The translations under genes and the position numbers were made by a program. A DNA stretch of 64,000 nucleotides from positions 1-64,000 of the forward strand of contig JANQGJ010000022.1 in assembly GCA_028277395.1 (NCBI GenBank), read 5' to 3'. This document shows, piece after piece, positions 37,665 to 46,616 of the stretch. Origin of the DNA: Bacteroidales bacterium (GTDB taxonomy: Bacteria; Bacteroidota; Bacteroidia; Bacteroidales; F082). The notes below the pieces were generated by a model. It worked only from the letters and a program-made list of their open reading frames with translations, was not told where the DNA came from and did no database searches. Position 1 is the stretch's first letter, and every line of letters starts with the position of its first letter.

Positions 37665-39746
37665 TTACTTTAGCCATTTATCAAGCCAGTTAAAAAATGT
37701 ACGCTGCCATAGTATTCCATTTTGAGGTTTTAATACCCAATGATTCTCATCTGGAAAATATAAATACTCGGCAGGAACCCCTCTGAGTATAGCTGCATTA
37801 AACGCGGTCATCCCCTGAGTAACCACTACTCTGTAGTCTAATTCACCATGAATAACTAAAATAGGAGTATCCCAGTTTTGTACAAATTTATGTGGAGAAT
37901 GTGCATATGCTTCCTGGGCAACTTTGTTATCTTTTTCCCAGAAAGGACCACCTTTATCCCAGTTTTCAAACCACATTTCTTCTGTTTCCAGATACTGTGC
38001 TTCTTCATTAAAAATGCCATCATGAGCAATAAATGCTTTAAATCTCCCGTCGTGATTTCCAGCCAGATAAAATACTGCATAACCTCCGGCACTCGCTCCA
38101 ACTGCTCCTAATCTGTTCTCATCAATAAACGGTTCTTTCGACATTTCATCAATTGCAGTAAGATAATCCTGCATACTTTTCCCATGATAATCACCACTAA
38201 TTTGCTCCTGCCATGCCTGACCAAATCCACTTACTCCTCTCCTTGCAGGTGCAACGATTATATAACCGTTAGCAGCCATAATCTGATAATTCCAACGATA
38301 ATGAAAACTCTGGCTAAGTGGTCCCTGAGGGCCTCCTTTACAGTATAATAACGCAGGGTATTTCTTTGAAGGATCAAAATCAGGCGGATAAATTAAGAAT
38401 ACCTGCATGTCCTCACCATCATGAGTTTTTATCCATCTTTCTTCTGTTTTACCCATTGACAACTGATCGAGAAGTTTTTTATTAGTAAATGTCATTTGCT
38501 GTGCATTACCTTTTTTAGGATTTACAAGGAACAACTCCGTTGGCATAGCCATTGTTTGTTTTGCTGCAACAAGTTGTTTACCTGCAGTTGCTACACTTCT
38601 ATAATCGTGTAATCCTTCTGTTATCTGTGTGATTTCACCTGATGACAGTTCATACCTGTAAATTTGAAATGCTCCATGCCAGTCACTTGTAAAATAAATA
38701 TGCTTACTATCATCTGTCCATGATATACTTCCGACATTCTGATCAAAACCTTTTGAGGCATATGTCTTTTCACCAGTTTTAAGGTTTAGCAGAAACAGTC
38801 TGTGTTGATCTGACTCATATCCATCACGTTCCATACTTTCCCATGCCATATAATTTCCATCAGGTGAAAACACAGGACCAACATCAAATCCCATTATACC
38901 TTTAGTAACATTTTTTGTAATTCCTGTTTTTAAATCATAAAAGTAAATCTCTGAATTTGTAGACATAGTTGCTGCTTTACCAATTAATTTCTTACTGGTA
39001 TAGGCAATAGTTTTACTATCGGCTGACCAATCGATTTGCTCAATTCCACCAAACGGACTCAATGGCGAGTCATAGGGTTCACCTTCCATTATATCAGTAC
39101 CCTTACCAACTTTTCCATCAGAATAATCTGCAACGAAAACATGACTATAGTAATCAACCCAATGATCCCAGTGTCGGTACATTAAATCATCCATAAGTCG
39201 TCCGGAAGCAAGTGGTAAACCTTCATACAGGTCTGCAAACTTCTCTTCAATTTCTATTTCCTTAGTGTATAAAATTTTACTTTGATCAGGTGAGTATTTA
39301 AACCCGGTAATCCCTCCTTCAATATTGGTGATCTGAGTCTGTTCACTTCCATCAGGATTCATTTCCCAAAGTTGAACAGAGCCACCTTCTGAAGTTAAAT
39401 AACCTATTTTTTTACCATCAGGTCTCCATATGGCATTAAATTCACTTTTGGGTGTTGTAGTGAGCCTTTTTACACTTTCTGCATTTACTCCAACTGTATA
39501 AAGTTCTCTGTTTCCTTTGTTTTTCTCAATGGAATAATATGACACACCATAAAGTACGGTTTTACCATCGGGTGATACCTGTAGGTCACTTACTCTTCCA
39601 AAAGCCCATAGCACTTCCGGTGTCATCAGCTTACTGTCAAGTTTCAGATTAGGATTGTCAATAACCATCGGTTTTTGCTGTGCAAACAGCTGCATACCAG
39701 CAAATAATACCATAATAGCGATCAATGAATAGAAAGATTGTTTCAT
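37665..39746 (-). CDS. S9 family secreted peptidase (prolyl oligopeptidase type)
   Basis: The 693-residue protein has a signal peptide (residues about 1-22, ending LFAQQ). A seven-bladed WD40/TolB-like beta-propeller follows (about 45-430), with repeats such as DLQVSPDGKTVLY and SPDGNYMAWE. The C-terminal alpha/beta-hydrolase domain has catalytic Ser552 in GASAGGY, Asp637 in GELDYRV and His669 in DENHW. This is the layout of acylaminoacyl/dipeptidyl peptidases that degrade peptides in the periplasm. It is the first gene of a two-gene unit with DUF3078. Confidence 0.95.
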   Translation of the reverse strand: MKQSFYSLIAIMVLFAGMQLFAQQKPMVIDNPNLKLDSKLMTPEVLWAFGRVSDLQVSPDGKTVLYGVSYYSIEKNKGNRELYTVGVNAESVKRLTTTPKSEFNAIWRPDGKKIGYLTSEGGSVQLWEMNPDGSEQTQITNIEGGITGFKYSPDQSKILYTKEIEIEEKFADLYEGLPLASGRLMDDLMYRHWDHWVDYYSHVFVADYSDGKVGKGTDIMEGEPYDSPLSPFGGIEQIDWSADSKTIAYTSKKLIGKAATMSTNSEIYFYDLKTGITKNVTKGIMGFDVGPVFSPDGNYMAWESMERDGYESDQHRLFLLNLKTGEKTYASKGFDQNVGSISWTDDSKHIYFTSDWHGAFQIYRYELSSGEITQITEGLHDYRSVATAGKQLVAAKQTMAMPTELFLVNPKKGNAQQMTFTNKKLLDQLSMGKTEERWIKTHDGEDMQVFLIYPPDFDPSKKYPALLYCKGGPQGPLSQSFHYRWNYQIMAANGYIIVAPARRGVSGFGQAWQEQISGDYHGKSMQDYLTAIDEMSKEPFIDENRLGAVGASAGGYAVFYLAGNHDGRFKAFIAHDGIFNEEAQYLETEEMWFENWDKGGPFWEKDNKVAQEAYAHSPHKFVQNWDTPILVIHGELDYRVVVTQGMTAFNAAILRGVPAEYLYFPDENHWVLKPQNGILWQRTFFNWLDKWLK

Positions 39747-39773
39747 AGCAAATACTGTTTATAATTTAACCAA

Positions 39774-39781
39774 CAAAAGTA
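39774..39781 (-). promoter_or_regulatory. Predicted -7 promoter box for the S9 peptidase gene
   Basis: On the minus strand this reads TACTTTTG, matching TAnnTTTG. It predicts a leader of about 22 nt before the start at 39746. A -33 TTTG is not evident. Confidence 0.5.
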
Positions 39782-39869
39782 ACAATTTAGATGTTGGGTA
39801 TGATTTAATATAAGTGATTTTTGAATTAATTATCCGAACTTGCATTTCCTTTTTTATATGAGTTCGATA

Positions 39870-42050
39870 CTATTTTCCAACGGTAAATATTGTCGGTACA
39901 CCTGATAAATTTACCCTGATACCATTAATCCCTTTTAAATAAGTTGGTATTGATGTTTCTTCTGACATTGGTACCAAATAAGTTGCACTTGTAACAACAC
40001 CAACAATCGGGAATTCGATCCAGATTTTACTGTTGTGATCCAGGCTTGTCGGACGCCAAGCCACTATTTTTACTATTTCTCCATTGTCATCACAATAAGC
40101 GTAAACATAAGCATCGTCATCTTCCTTAATTATACTGTGGAAATAATAGTTACCGATTTCCTTCTGAAGTAACTTAAAGGCATAAAATGAATCCTTTTTT
40201 TCAAAACCTTTACTGTAAGAGGATATCAGGCCTGATCTGTTGTGTAGTATTGAGTTGTAATCAACATTTGCATAATAATACCAATAAAATTGCCTTGTTC
40301 CCAGTCTGTACAATATCAAAGCCATTCTAACTCCGTAGATAGCCTGTTCAAATTCACCAATGCACACGCTATGAACACAATCATCACCTCCCCCATCGCT
40401 ATCATATCCAAATTCTGTCACGTATACAGGTTTGTTATGCAGGTTTGATTTGGCAAATCTCTTCATATTGCTTACAGACCACACTTCAGACCTGGGATCT
40501 TCCGGATTTATAGCTCTGCGGTTTCCGTTGTAATCAAATATGTATGAATATACATGAGTGTTTAAACCCGAAATATATTTAACATTGTTTGTGTTCAGAT
40601 AATCTGAAATATAATTCCCAACATCAGTTTTTTCATCATATGCCTGAGTTGCACATGGCAGTATTGTTAATGATCCGGAGTTCTCAAACGCTCCTTTGCT
40701 CATTCCGTATAGTATCTGACGATATTTATATTTTGAATATTCCCAAGGTTCATTTCCAATTTCCATAATGGAGACAAGGGCATTATCATCACAAAAATAT
40801 TCAGCAAATTTACGACCATAATGAAATGCTTCCTCTTTGGTATCAACCCATAAACTATCAGGAAAATACTGATTATTAAACATAATGCATGCATCGATAG
40901 TAAAGCCCGACGCTTTCCAGAAACCATATTCAGAATCCCAGTTCAACCATGAAGTTGCCCGTGTTCCCAAACCACTGTTCATCCTGTTATATCCCGGATC
41001 CTCACCAGGTTTATTTATATCCCAATCTAAACTATGGTAGTTTCTTGCAAGTCTTGCAACTTCATTAAACAAATTAGGCCCTTTGTTTCCAGTTAGTTTT
41101 TCAGACGGTAAATTATAGCCCCATCCCCAAATCGTATTAATACCAAATGATTGGGAAAAAGTAAAATCTGATGTAACTGCATCGTCAGGTTTCCCAAATT
41201 GTCCGTATTTATCATAAAGTCTCAACTCATGTAGCTTTGCCTTCTGATAATCAATTGGTTCCAGTACAAAACGTAGTTTTACAAACTGTGCATTAACCTC
41301 AGGTGAGATAAGTTGATTTATTATGGGAGTTGCATGGGGATTTAAAGTTGCTATCCTTTTCCAACTCCTTTTATTCTCAGATGCCAGAACCGTTATTGAT
41401 TTAACACCACTACCATTGTAATGTCTTGAACATATCAAGCCTATTGCCTTCTCATTTCCCAGGTCGAGAATAACATCTTCAAAAGGGTATCGGTACAGTC
41501 CTGCAATTTCAAATATCTCGAATGTATTGTTACTTTTGAAAGAAACGGAGTTTAAGCCAGAATTATCAGGAACAGTAATACGTTTTAGTACATAATTCTC
41601 ACCTGGAAGGAATAAATAATTATAATCATTTTTGGCCGTTGTAAGGATAATTTCAACAGTATCAATGCAGTTAATCTTTACTGATAAGAGCAAAACACTT
41701 GTCGGTTTATTAAAAACAAACTCACAAAAACCACCTGGAATAATTGACTTTGTTGAAGTTAAGCCGTCAAACGCATTTGTTAAATAAGGATTTGCCTCAT
41801 CCACTGCAAATTTGTCTCTATTCAAAAAAATATTAAGTTCTTTTCTTGAAATATATCTCTCAGGTAAAGGAGAAGCTGATTCCCAGTAAGTGTTAATATC
41901 TCCATCAATTATAAACTCACTACCCATTCCTGAAGTTACAGATATCTTTGCTTTTTTATTTATAGGTTCAATTAATCCTGCATTTATATCCCATTGTCCA
42001 TAGATTACATATGTCAGTAACAGAAGAAATGAAATCAGAGAAAAACGCAT
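39870..42050 (-). CDS. Secreted discoidin plus TIM-barrel glycoside hydrolase-like protein (clan GH-A-like)
   Basis: The 726-residue protein has a signal peptide (about 1-18). An F5/8 type C (discoidin)-like region follows at about 25-280, with IIDGDINTYWES near residue 46 and VKSITVLASENKRSWKRIATL later. A TIM-barrel-like region spans about 290-640. Two glutamates sit where clan GH-A enzymes have acid/base and nucleophile: Glu434 in IGNEPWE and Glu546 in VTEFGYDS, 112 residues apart. A small beta domain closes the protein. It resembles GH39-type enzymes, but I cannot assign a family or substrate. There is no T9SS domain. It is transcribed alone. Confidence 0.72.
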   Translation of the reverse strand: MRFSLISFLLLLTYVIYGQWDINAGLIEPINKKAKISVTSGMGSEFIIDGDINTYWESASPLPERYISRKELNIFLNRDKFAVDEANPYLTNAFDGLTSTKSIIPGGFCEFVFNKPTSVLLLSVKINCIDTVEIILTTAKNDYNYLFLPGENYVLKRITVPDNSGLNSVSFKSNNTFEIFEIAGLYRYPFEDVILDLGNEKAIGLICSRHYNGSGVKSITVLASENKRSWKRIATLNPHATPIINQLISPEVNAQFVKLRFVLEPIDYQKAKLHELRLYDKYGQFGKPDDAVTSDFTFSQSFGINTIWGWGYNLPSEKLTGNKGPNLFNEVARLARNYHSLDWDINKPGEDPGYNRMNSGLGTRATSWLNWDSEYGFWKASGFTIDACIMFNNQYFPDSLWVDTKEEAFHYGRKFAEYFCDDNALVSIMEIGNEPWEYSKYKYRQILYGMSKGAFENSGSLTILPCATQAYDEKTDVGNYISDYLNTNNVKYISGLNTHVYSYIFDYNGNRRAINPEDPRSEVWSVSNMKRFAKSNLHNKPVYVTEFGYDSDGGGDDCVHSVCIGEFEQAIYGVRMALILYRLGTRQFYWYYYANVDYNSILHNRSGLISSYSKGFEKKDSFYAFKLLQKEIGNYYFHSIIKEDDDAYVYAYCDDNGEIVKIVAWRPTSLDHNSKIWIEFPIVGVVTSATYLVPMSEETSIPTYLKGINGIRVNLSGVPTIFTVGK

Positions 42051-42070
42051 TTTAAATTATTTAGCAAACT

Positions 42071-42078
42071 CAAATATA
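42071..42078 (-). promoter_or_regulatory. Predicted -7 promoter box for the glycoside hydrolase-like gene
   Basis: On the minus strand this reads TATATTTG, an exact TAnnTTTG match 20 bp upstream of the start at 42050. A TTTG lies 15 bp further up, closer than the usual spacing, inside the tRNA-Lys terminator. Confidence 0.5.
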
Positions 42079-42090
42079 TGAATTCCTGTA

Positions 42091-42124
42091 AAACAAAAAG
42101 CCTGACCACTTGTGTGATCAGGCT
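42091..42124 (-). terminator. Rho-independent terminator of tRNA-Lys
   Basis: On the minus strand AGCCTGATCA...TGGTCAGGCT forms a 10-bp stem with one mismatch and a short loop (42100-42124). It runs into TTTTTGTTT. It begins 10 bp after the 3' end of the tRNA. Confidence 0.85.
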
Positions 42125-42133
42125 CAATGCATG

Positions 42134-42206
42134 TGATTCGTCCGAGGCTCGAACTCGGGACCCTCTGCTTAAAAGGCAGATGCTCTACCTGCTGAGCTAA
42201 CGAATC
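42134..42206 (-). tRNA. tRNA-Lys (anticodon TTT)
   Basis: The minus strand folds as a 73-nt cloverleaf. A 7-bp acceptor stem (GATTCGT/ACGAATC) is followed by discriminator A. The D-arm contains AGCTCAGCAGGTAGAGC. The anticodon stem TCTGC/GCAGA has loop CTTTTAA with anticodon TTT. The T-arm has GAGTTCGAGCCTC. CCA is not encoded (ACAT follows). The gene has its own promoter and terminator. Confidence 0.98.
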
Positions 42207-42221
42207 ATCAAATTCGGAGTG

Positions 42222-42251
42222 CAAAAGTAGTATTTTTTTTAATCCACCAAA
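42222..42251 (-). promoter_or_regulatory. Promoter of tRNA-Lys
   Basis: On the minus strand TTTG (42248-42251), an 18-bp spacer and TACTTTTG (42222-42229) give a near-ideal Bacteroidota -33/-7 promoter. The box ends 15 bp before the mature tRNA 5' end, leaving room for a short leader. Confidence 0.7.
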
Positions 42252-42267
42252 CTTTTTTTATTTTTTT

Positions 42268-42882
42268 TTACTCTTCAAGCAATCCTTTTCCCTGTCTGAG
42301 AATAACAGGCTCACCGGAGGTACAATCTACAATTGTTGAAGCTTCATTTGAACCATATCCACCATCTATCACTATATCAACCATATCAGTATATTTTTCA
42401 TGGATTAACTCGGGATCGGTTGTATATTCAACAATCTCATCATCATCTCTGATGGATGTTGTAATTACCGGGGTTCCCAGTTCATCAATTATGGTTCTAA
42501 TAATATTATTATCAGGGATTCTGATTCCAATTGTCTTTTTCCTGCTTTGAAATATCTTTGGAACATTACTACTTGCATTTAAAATAAAAGTGAATGGTCC
42601 TGGAAGGTTTTTTCTCATTAATCTGAAAATATGATTATCTATTGGCTTTGTAAATTCAGCCAGCATGCTCATATTATTAATTATCATTGAAAAATTGGCT
42701 TCATTCTTTTTGATGCCTTTTATAAGTGAAATTCTGTTTACAGCTTTTATATGTTTGATACCGCAGCCAAGGCCATAAATTGTATCCGTTGGAAAAATTA
42801 CCAGGTTTCCTTTGTTAAAAGCATCAACTACCTGCTTGACATGTCTGGGAGCAGGTGATTCAGGATATATTTTCAATAGCAT
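42268..42882 (-). CDS. L-threonylcarbamoyladenylate synthase-like protein (TsaC/YciO family)
   Basis: The 204-residue protein is a single YrdC-type domain. PTDTIYGLGCGI is near residue 32, followed by KGIKKNEANFSMII, a KNLPGPFTFIL segment and TIGIRIPDNN. It ends with the substrate loop region IVDCTSGEPVILRQGKG. Family members make threonylcarbamoyl-AMP for the t6A37 modification of ANN-decoding tRNAs; YciO paralogues may differ. The Sua5 C-terminal domain is absent. It lies between tRNA-Lys, itself a t6A substrate class, and the SRP RNA, which may be coincidence. Confidence 0.88.
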   Translation of the reverse strand: MLLKIYPESPAPRHVKQVVDAFNKGNLVIFPTDTIYGLGCGIKHIKAVNRISLIKGIKKNEANFSMIINNMSMLAEFTKPIDNHIFRLMRKNLPGPFTFILNASSNVPKIFQSRKKTIGIRIPDNNIIRTIIDELGTPVITTSIRDDDEIVEYTTDPELIHEKYTDMVDIVIDGGYGSNEASTIVDCTSGEPVILRQGKGLLEE

Positions 42883-43001
42883 ATTTCCAAAGTTTTAATT
42901 AGTAAAAAAAGAGGCGCTAAAATAAGAAAAGTTTTGAGGATGTTTCTGGCAGGCTAAATCACTGTGGGTATTGCAAAGTGTATTGAGAAATCAATAAAAA
43001 A

Positions 43002-43098
43002 GGGTAAGCTACTCACATCGCACCGCTACAACCACCTACCCTTGCTACCTTCCGGTCCTGGGGGAATTCAGTAGGAGCTGGTCGTATGAGACTTACCC
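43002..43098 (-). ncRNA. ffs: Signal recognition particle RNA, small bacterial type (4.5S)
   Basis: On the minus strand the 97-nt sequence starts GGGTAAG and ends CTTACCC, giving a closing stem. It holds the conserved SRP54-binding hairpin CCAGGACCGGAAGGTAGCAA with its GGAA tetraloop and internal loop. The long hairpin form without an Alu domain is the small SRP type that binds Ffh. Directly after the 3' end comes a T6 run, so the closing stem may also act as terminator. Confidence 0.95.
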
Positions 43099-43102
43099 GT
43101 GG

Positions 43103-43110
43103 CAAAAATA
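43103..43110 (-). promoter_or_regulatory. Promoter -7 box of the SRP RNA
   Basis: On the minus strand TATTTTTG (exact TAnnTTTG) ends 4 nt before the predicted first base of the RNA, the expected spacing to a start site. A TTTG lies 15 bp upstream, a short spacer. Confidence 0.65.
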
Positions 43111-43184
43111 AGTATTGTATTGATACAAACCAGAAAATTGAAAAAAATATTTAGTTTTACATTAAATTTAATTGATAAAAGCGA

Positions 43185-43709
43185 ATGTTTCAAAGATCAG
43201 TATTATTATTGTCGTTGTTGGGAATAGCTATTGGATTATTAACCGGTATTTTTGATTCATTATTTCATTTTATTGATCTTAAGGAATATAAATTGGTGAA
43301 CATATTTATATTTTTAATCTTTTTCATTTGTCTTTTCTGGTCTGTAAGTTTTTTCAGGAATAAGCTATTGTCAGGGTTTTTGAGTTATGGAAAAGCTTTA
43401 AAAAGTCTGATCTTAGTTGGAATAACAGCCACATTAACAATCTCGATAGTCAGATTTGTTTACCTGAAGTACATTGCTAATATTGATATCAATATGATTT
43501 TAGATAAAACAGAGCAGACTATGATCGATCATTATAGTTTGTATAAAGATGAGTTGATAAATAACAGGCTGTCATTTATTGAGTTCTCATACGATCCGTT
43601 TGTTTCCTCTGTACTGTATTTCATATATTATTTGCTCCTTGTATTTGCTTTTTCACTAATTGCAGCATTTTTTCTGCGAAAAATTGACCGGAATATATCA
43701 TTATATTAA
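43185..43709 (+). CDS. DUF4199-like membrane protein
   Basis: The 174-residue protein has four predicted membrane helices, at about residues 7-27, 36-55, 70-92 and 140-163. The loop between helices 3 and 4 contains KTEQTMIDHYSLYKDELINN. It matches the next gene (43835-44359) in length, topology and the LFWSVSFFRNK...GFLSYGKA segment, so they are paralogues. DUF4199 proteins are small membrane proteins of Bacteroidota with no known function. Only a one-mismatch -7 box (TAGTTTTA near 43152) is seen upstream. Confidence 0.78.
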   Translation: MFQRSVLLLSLLGIAIGLLTGIFDSLFHFIDLKEYKLVNIFIFLIFFICLFWSVSFFRNKLLSGFLSYGKALKSLILVGITATLTISIVRFVYLKYIANIDINMILDKTEQTMIDHYSLYKDELINNRLSFIEFSYDPFVSSVLYFIYYLLLVFAFSLIAAFFLRKIDRNISLY

Positions 43710-43731
43710 TACAAATATTTCTTTGTTTTGT

Positions 43732-43739
43732 TACTTTTG
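43732..43739 (+). promoter_or_regulatory. Predicted -7 promoter box for the second DUF4199 gene and GT2
   Basis: TACTTTTG matches TAnnTTTG exactly. It lies 95 bp upstream of the start at 43835, giving a leader of about 88 nt. No -33 TTTG is at proper spacing. Confidence 0.4.
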
Positions 43740-43834
43740 TATATATTAATTTCAACAATTATATGACTAACACAAAGTTATCTGACAGTGTTCATTTTGA
43801 TAGATCTTAAATATAAATTCAAAAACTAATAATT

Positions 43835-44359
43835 ATGGAAGAAAAAAAATCCGCTTTTGGTCCAGCTCTTATGTCTGGAATATATTTAGGCATTGCTCTA
43901 ATTGCATTCAGTTTGTTAATGTTCGTCATGGATATAGAACGAGAATCATGGATTGGTTACATTTCATGGGTAATATTAGCCGGTGGGTTGTTCTGGTCTG
44001 TTGTATCATTTCGCGACAAACACTGTGATGGTTTTGTTGACTACAAAGGTGCATTCAGTGCAGGCTTTTATACCGGACTGATAGCTTCAGTTCTGACAGG
44101 AATTTTCACATATATTTATGTACAATATATTGATACTGGCATGATACAGGAAATACTTTTAAAAACAGAAGAAAGTATGATTGAGCAGAACCCGAATATG
44201 ACAGATGAACAGATAGAACAGGGCCTGTACTACACCGAAATGTTTACATCTCCGGTAATGATGGGGGTTTGGGGGTTTGTTGCCAACCTTGCATTATCAA
44301 CTATTTTTTCATTAATAATTGCTATCTTTGCCAAGCGAGAAAATACAGAAATTGCTTAG
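43835..44359 (+). CDS. DUF4199 family membrane protein
   Basis: This 174-residue protein has four membrane helices (about 10-30, 38-58, 72-96 and 142-166). It carries the family pattern GGLFWSVVSFRDKHCDGFVDYKGAFSAGF and a negatively charged loop with KTEESMIEQNPNMTDEQIEQG. It is a tandem paralogue of 43185-43709. The GT2 gene starts 15 bp later, so it is probably co-transcribed with a lipid-linked sugar transferase. That association recurs for DUF4199 in related genomes as far as I recall, but its role is unproven. Confidence 0.88.
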   Translation: MEEKKSAFGPALMSGIYLGIALIAFSLLMFVMDIERESWIGYISWVILAGGLFWSVVSFRDKHCDGFVDYKGAFSAGFYTGLIASVLTGIFTYIYVQYIDTGMIQEILLKTEESMIEQNPNMTDEQIEQGLYYTEMFTSPVMMGVWGFVANLALSTIFSLIIAIFAKRENTEIA

Positions 44360-44374
44360 CAAATACAATATAAA

Positions 44375-45331
44375 ATGGACATATCGGTAGTTATTCCTTT
44401 ATATAATGAGGAAGAATCTCTTACTGAGCTAAATGATTGGATTTTCAGGGTAATGAAATCCAATCATTTTTCATTTGAAATAATCTATATCGACGACGGC
44501 TCATCTGATGGTTCCTGGCAAATTATAAAAAAAATGTCGGAAGGTAGTCAATATGTTAAAGGGATTCGGTTTCGGAGGAATTATGGAAAATCTGCAGCTC
44601 TTAACGAAGGTTTTAAAATTGCAGGTGGCAACGTTGTCATTACCATGGATTCCGATCTACAGGACAGCCCTGACGAAATACCCGGATTATACAAAATGAT
44701 CAACGAAGAGAACCTTGATATAGTTTCTGGTTGGAAGAAGAAAAGGTATGACTCTACAATAGCTAAGAATATTCCTTCTAAATTTTTTAACTGGACATCC
44801 AGAAAACTGTTTAAATCGAAATTGCATGATATGAACTGTGGGCTTAAAGCCTACAAGCATGATGTTGTCAAAAATATTGAGGTTTATGGTGAAATGCACC
44901 GATATATCCCTATAATTGCCAAAGCAGCAGGTTTTTCAAGAATTGATGAAAAAGTTGTTGTACACCAGAAAAGAAAATATGGTGTTACAAAGTTTGGATT
45001 GGACAGGTTTATAAAAGGTTACCTCGATTTAATATCAATTAATTTTGTTTCCAGATTTTCGCAGCGACCGATGCATTTCTTTGGTTCATTAGGTACAATG
45101 TTATTTCTAATTGGTTTTGTAATTGCTTCTTACTTAGCATACGCAAAATTTTTCATGGCCGGATACAGAATGACAGAAAGACCATTGTTTTATTTTGGTT
45201 TATTGTCAATGATTCTTGGTGTACAATTGTTTTTAACCGGATTTTTAGCAGAGATGATTTCAAGAATATCTAGAGAAAAGACAAAATACCAGGTAAGAGA
45301 GGTCCTGAATATTGATAAGGAATTAATCTAA
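44375..45331 (+). CDS. Family 2 glycosyltransferase with two C-terminal membrane helices (DPM1/GtrB-like)
   Basis: The 318-residue protein has the GT-A start VVIPLYNEEESL. The nucleotide-binding DDGSSDGSW and the metal-binding DSDLQDSPDE (D-x-D) follow, then the acceptor-loop KRKYGVTKFG. Two membrane helices lie near residues 232-256 and 268-292. Such enzymes move a sugar from a nucleotide to undecaprenyl or dolichol-type phosphate on the cytoplasmic side, for later use by GT-C enzymes. It lies 15 bp after the DUF4199 gene. The donor sugar is unknown. Confidence 0.93.
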   Translation: MDISVVIPLYNEEESLTELNDWIFRVMKSNHFSFEIIYIDDGSSDGSWQIIKKMSEGSQYVKGIRFRRNYGKSAALNEGFKIAGGNVVITMDSDLQDSPDEIPGLYKMINEENLDIVSGWKKKRYDSTIAKNIPSKFFNWTSRKLFKSKLHDMNCGLKAYKHDVVKNIEVYGEMHRYIPIIAKAAGFSRIDEKVVVHQKRKYGVTKFGLDRFIKGYLDLISINFVSRFSQRPMHFFGSLGTMLFLIGFVIASYLAYAKFFMAGYRMTERPLFYFGLLSMILGVQLFLTGFLAEMISRISREKTKYQVREVLNIDKELI

Positions 45332-45446
45332 GTGATATTTGACAATATTAAATAAAGATATATTAAAACAGAAAACTAATTTTATATAAATCAGGCAACA
45401 AAATTCAAAATAAGAAGTCTGATAATAACACAAAATAAATATTAAA

Positions 45447-46490
45447 ATGAAAATACATTTAGTTTCAGGTGGCTGTGGATTTGTTGGTCGCAATGTAGTA
45501 AAAAGATTATTATCAACCACAACGGATAGTATATTCATGGTTGATGATTTAAGTATTGGCAGACATCCTAAACAATGGTTACCAGGCGAATACATTTCTG
45601 AGATGAATGATGACCTTGAGATCATTGGTGAAGAAAAGAGACTATATTTCTGGAAAGGTGATTTCAGAGACCTGTTATTTTATATGCGTCAAAAACCACA
45701 GTATATTCAGGAAACTTATGGAATTGAATTTGAAAAATTCGATGATGTGTTCCATTTTGCAGCCATTGTAGGTGGCAGACTCAAAATTGATGGAGACCCA
45801 TTAATGGTTGCTCTTGATTTGAGTATTGACTCTGAATTTTTCTACTGGATTACACGTCATAAACCAAGCAGAGTACTTTATCCAAGTTCAAGTGCAGCAT
45901 ATCCGACAAGTTTACAAACAACCGAAGGTGCTATTGCACTGAGTGAAGGTGATATTGATTTCAAAAAGAATCTGGGAACTCCTGATATGACATATGGATG
46001 GACAAAGCTTACAGGTGAATTTCTCGCACAAATTGCAGCAAAACACTACGGTATTTCCATCGTTTGTATTCGTCCTTTTTCAGGTTATGGTGAAGATCAG
46101 GAAACGGACTATCCAGTACCTGCTATAGCACTTAGAGCCGCAAATAAAGAAAACCCGTTTGAAGTTTGGGGATCAGGAAAACAGGGACGTGATTTTGTTC
46201 ATATTGATGATATTATTGATTTTATACAAATCCTGATGGATAATGTAAGTGATGGATCTGCTTACAACATAGGATCAGGAAAACTAACATCTTTCCTAGA
46301 TCTTATTGATGTATTCACTTCATTTGCAGGATATAAACCAACTATCAAACCACTGCTTGACAAACCTGTTGGTGTTCACTCCAGATATTGCAATATGTCG
46401 TTGGTTGAAGAGAAGTTCGGATGGAAAGCAAAAATATCTCTGGAAGAAGGAATGCGAAGAGTTTATGAAGCTGCTAAACTAAAAGGATAA
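45447..46490 (+). CDS. NAD-dependent epimerase/dehydratase (extended SDR)
   Basis: The 347-residue protein has the Rossmann motif VSGGCGFVGRNVVKRLL. It has a VFHFAAIVGG segment, catalytic Ser and YxxxK in YPSSSAAYPTS and TYGWTKLTGEF, and the late motif GRDFVHIDDIIDF. It acts on a nucleotide sugar; closest resemblance is to UDP-glucose 4-epimerase/GDP-sugar epimerase types, but the substrate is not clear. It precedes a glycosyltransferase gene by 126 bp, suggesting that its product is used there. Confidence 0.87.
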   Translation: MKIHLVSGGCGFVGRNVVKRLLSTTTDSIFMVDDLSIGRHPKQWLPGEYISEMNDDLEIIGEEKRLYFWKGDFRDLLFYMRQKPQYIQETYGIEFEKFDDVFHFAAIVGGRLKIDGDPLMVALDLSIDSEFFYWITRHKPSRVLYPSSSAAYPTSLQTTEGAIALSEGDIDFKKNLGTPDMTYGWTKLTGEFLAQIAAKHYGISIVCIRPFSGYGEDQETDYPVPAIALRAANKENPFEVWGSGKQGRDFVHIDDIIDFIQILMDNVSDGSAYNIGSGKLTSFLDLIDVFTSFAGYKPTIKPLLDKPVGVHSRYCNMSLVEEKFGWKAKISLEEGMRRVYEAAKLKG

Positions 46491-46616
46491 ATATTCCTGT
46501 AAAGTACTTCCCGCTGATTTATTAAGAACGATCTTAAGATTTAAATTATGTATACATTGTTCACAGGCTACTATCAATGAACAATAACTAATTACAACAT
46601 TGTAACTCTGAAATCA

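Noticed and set aside
42134..42882. Functional link between tRNA-Lys and the adjacent TsaC-like gene
   Set aside because: Although t6A modifies ANN-decoding tRNAs, each has its own signals and adjacency alone is weak evidence.
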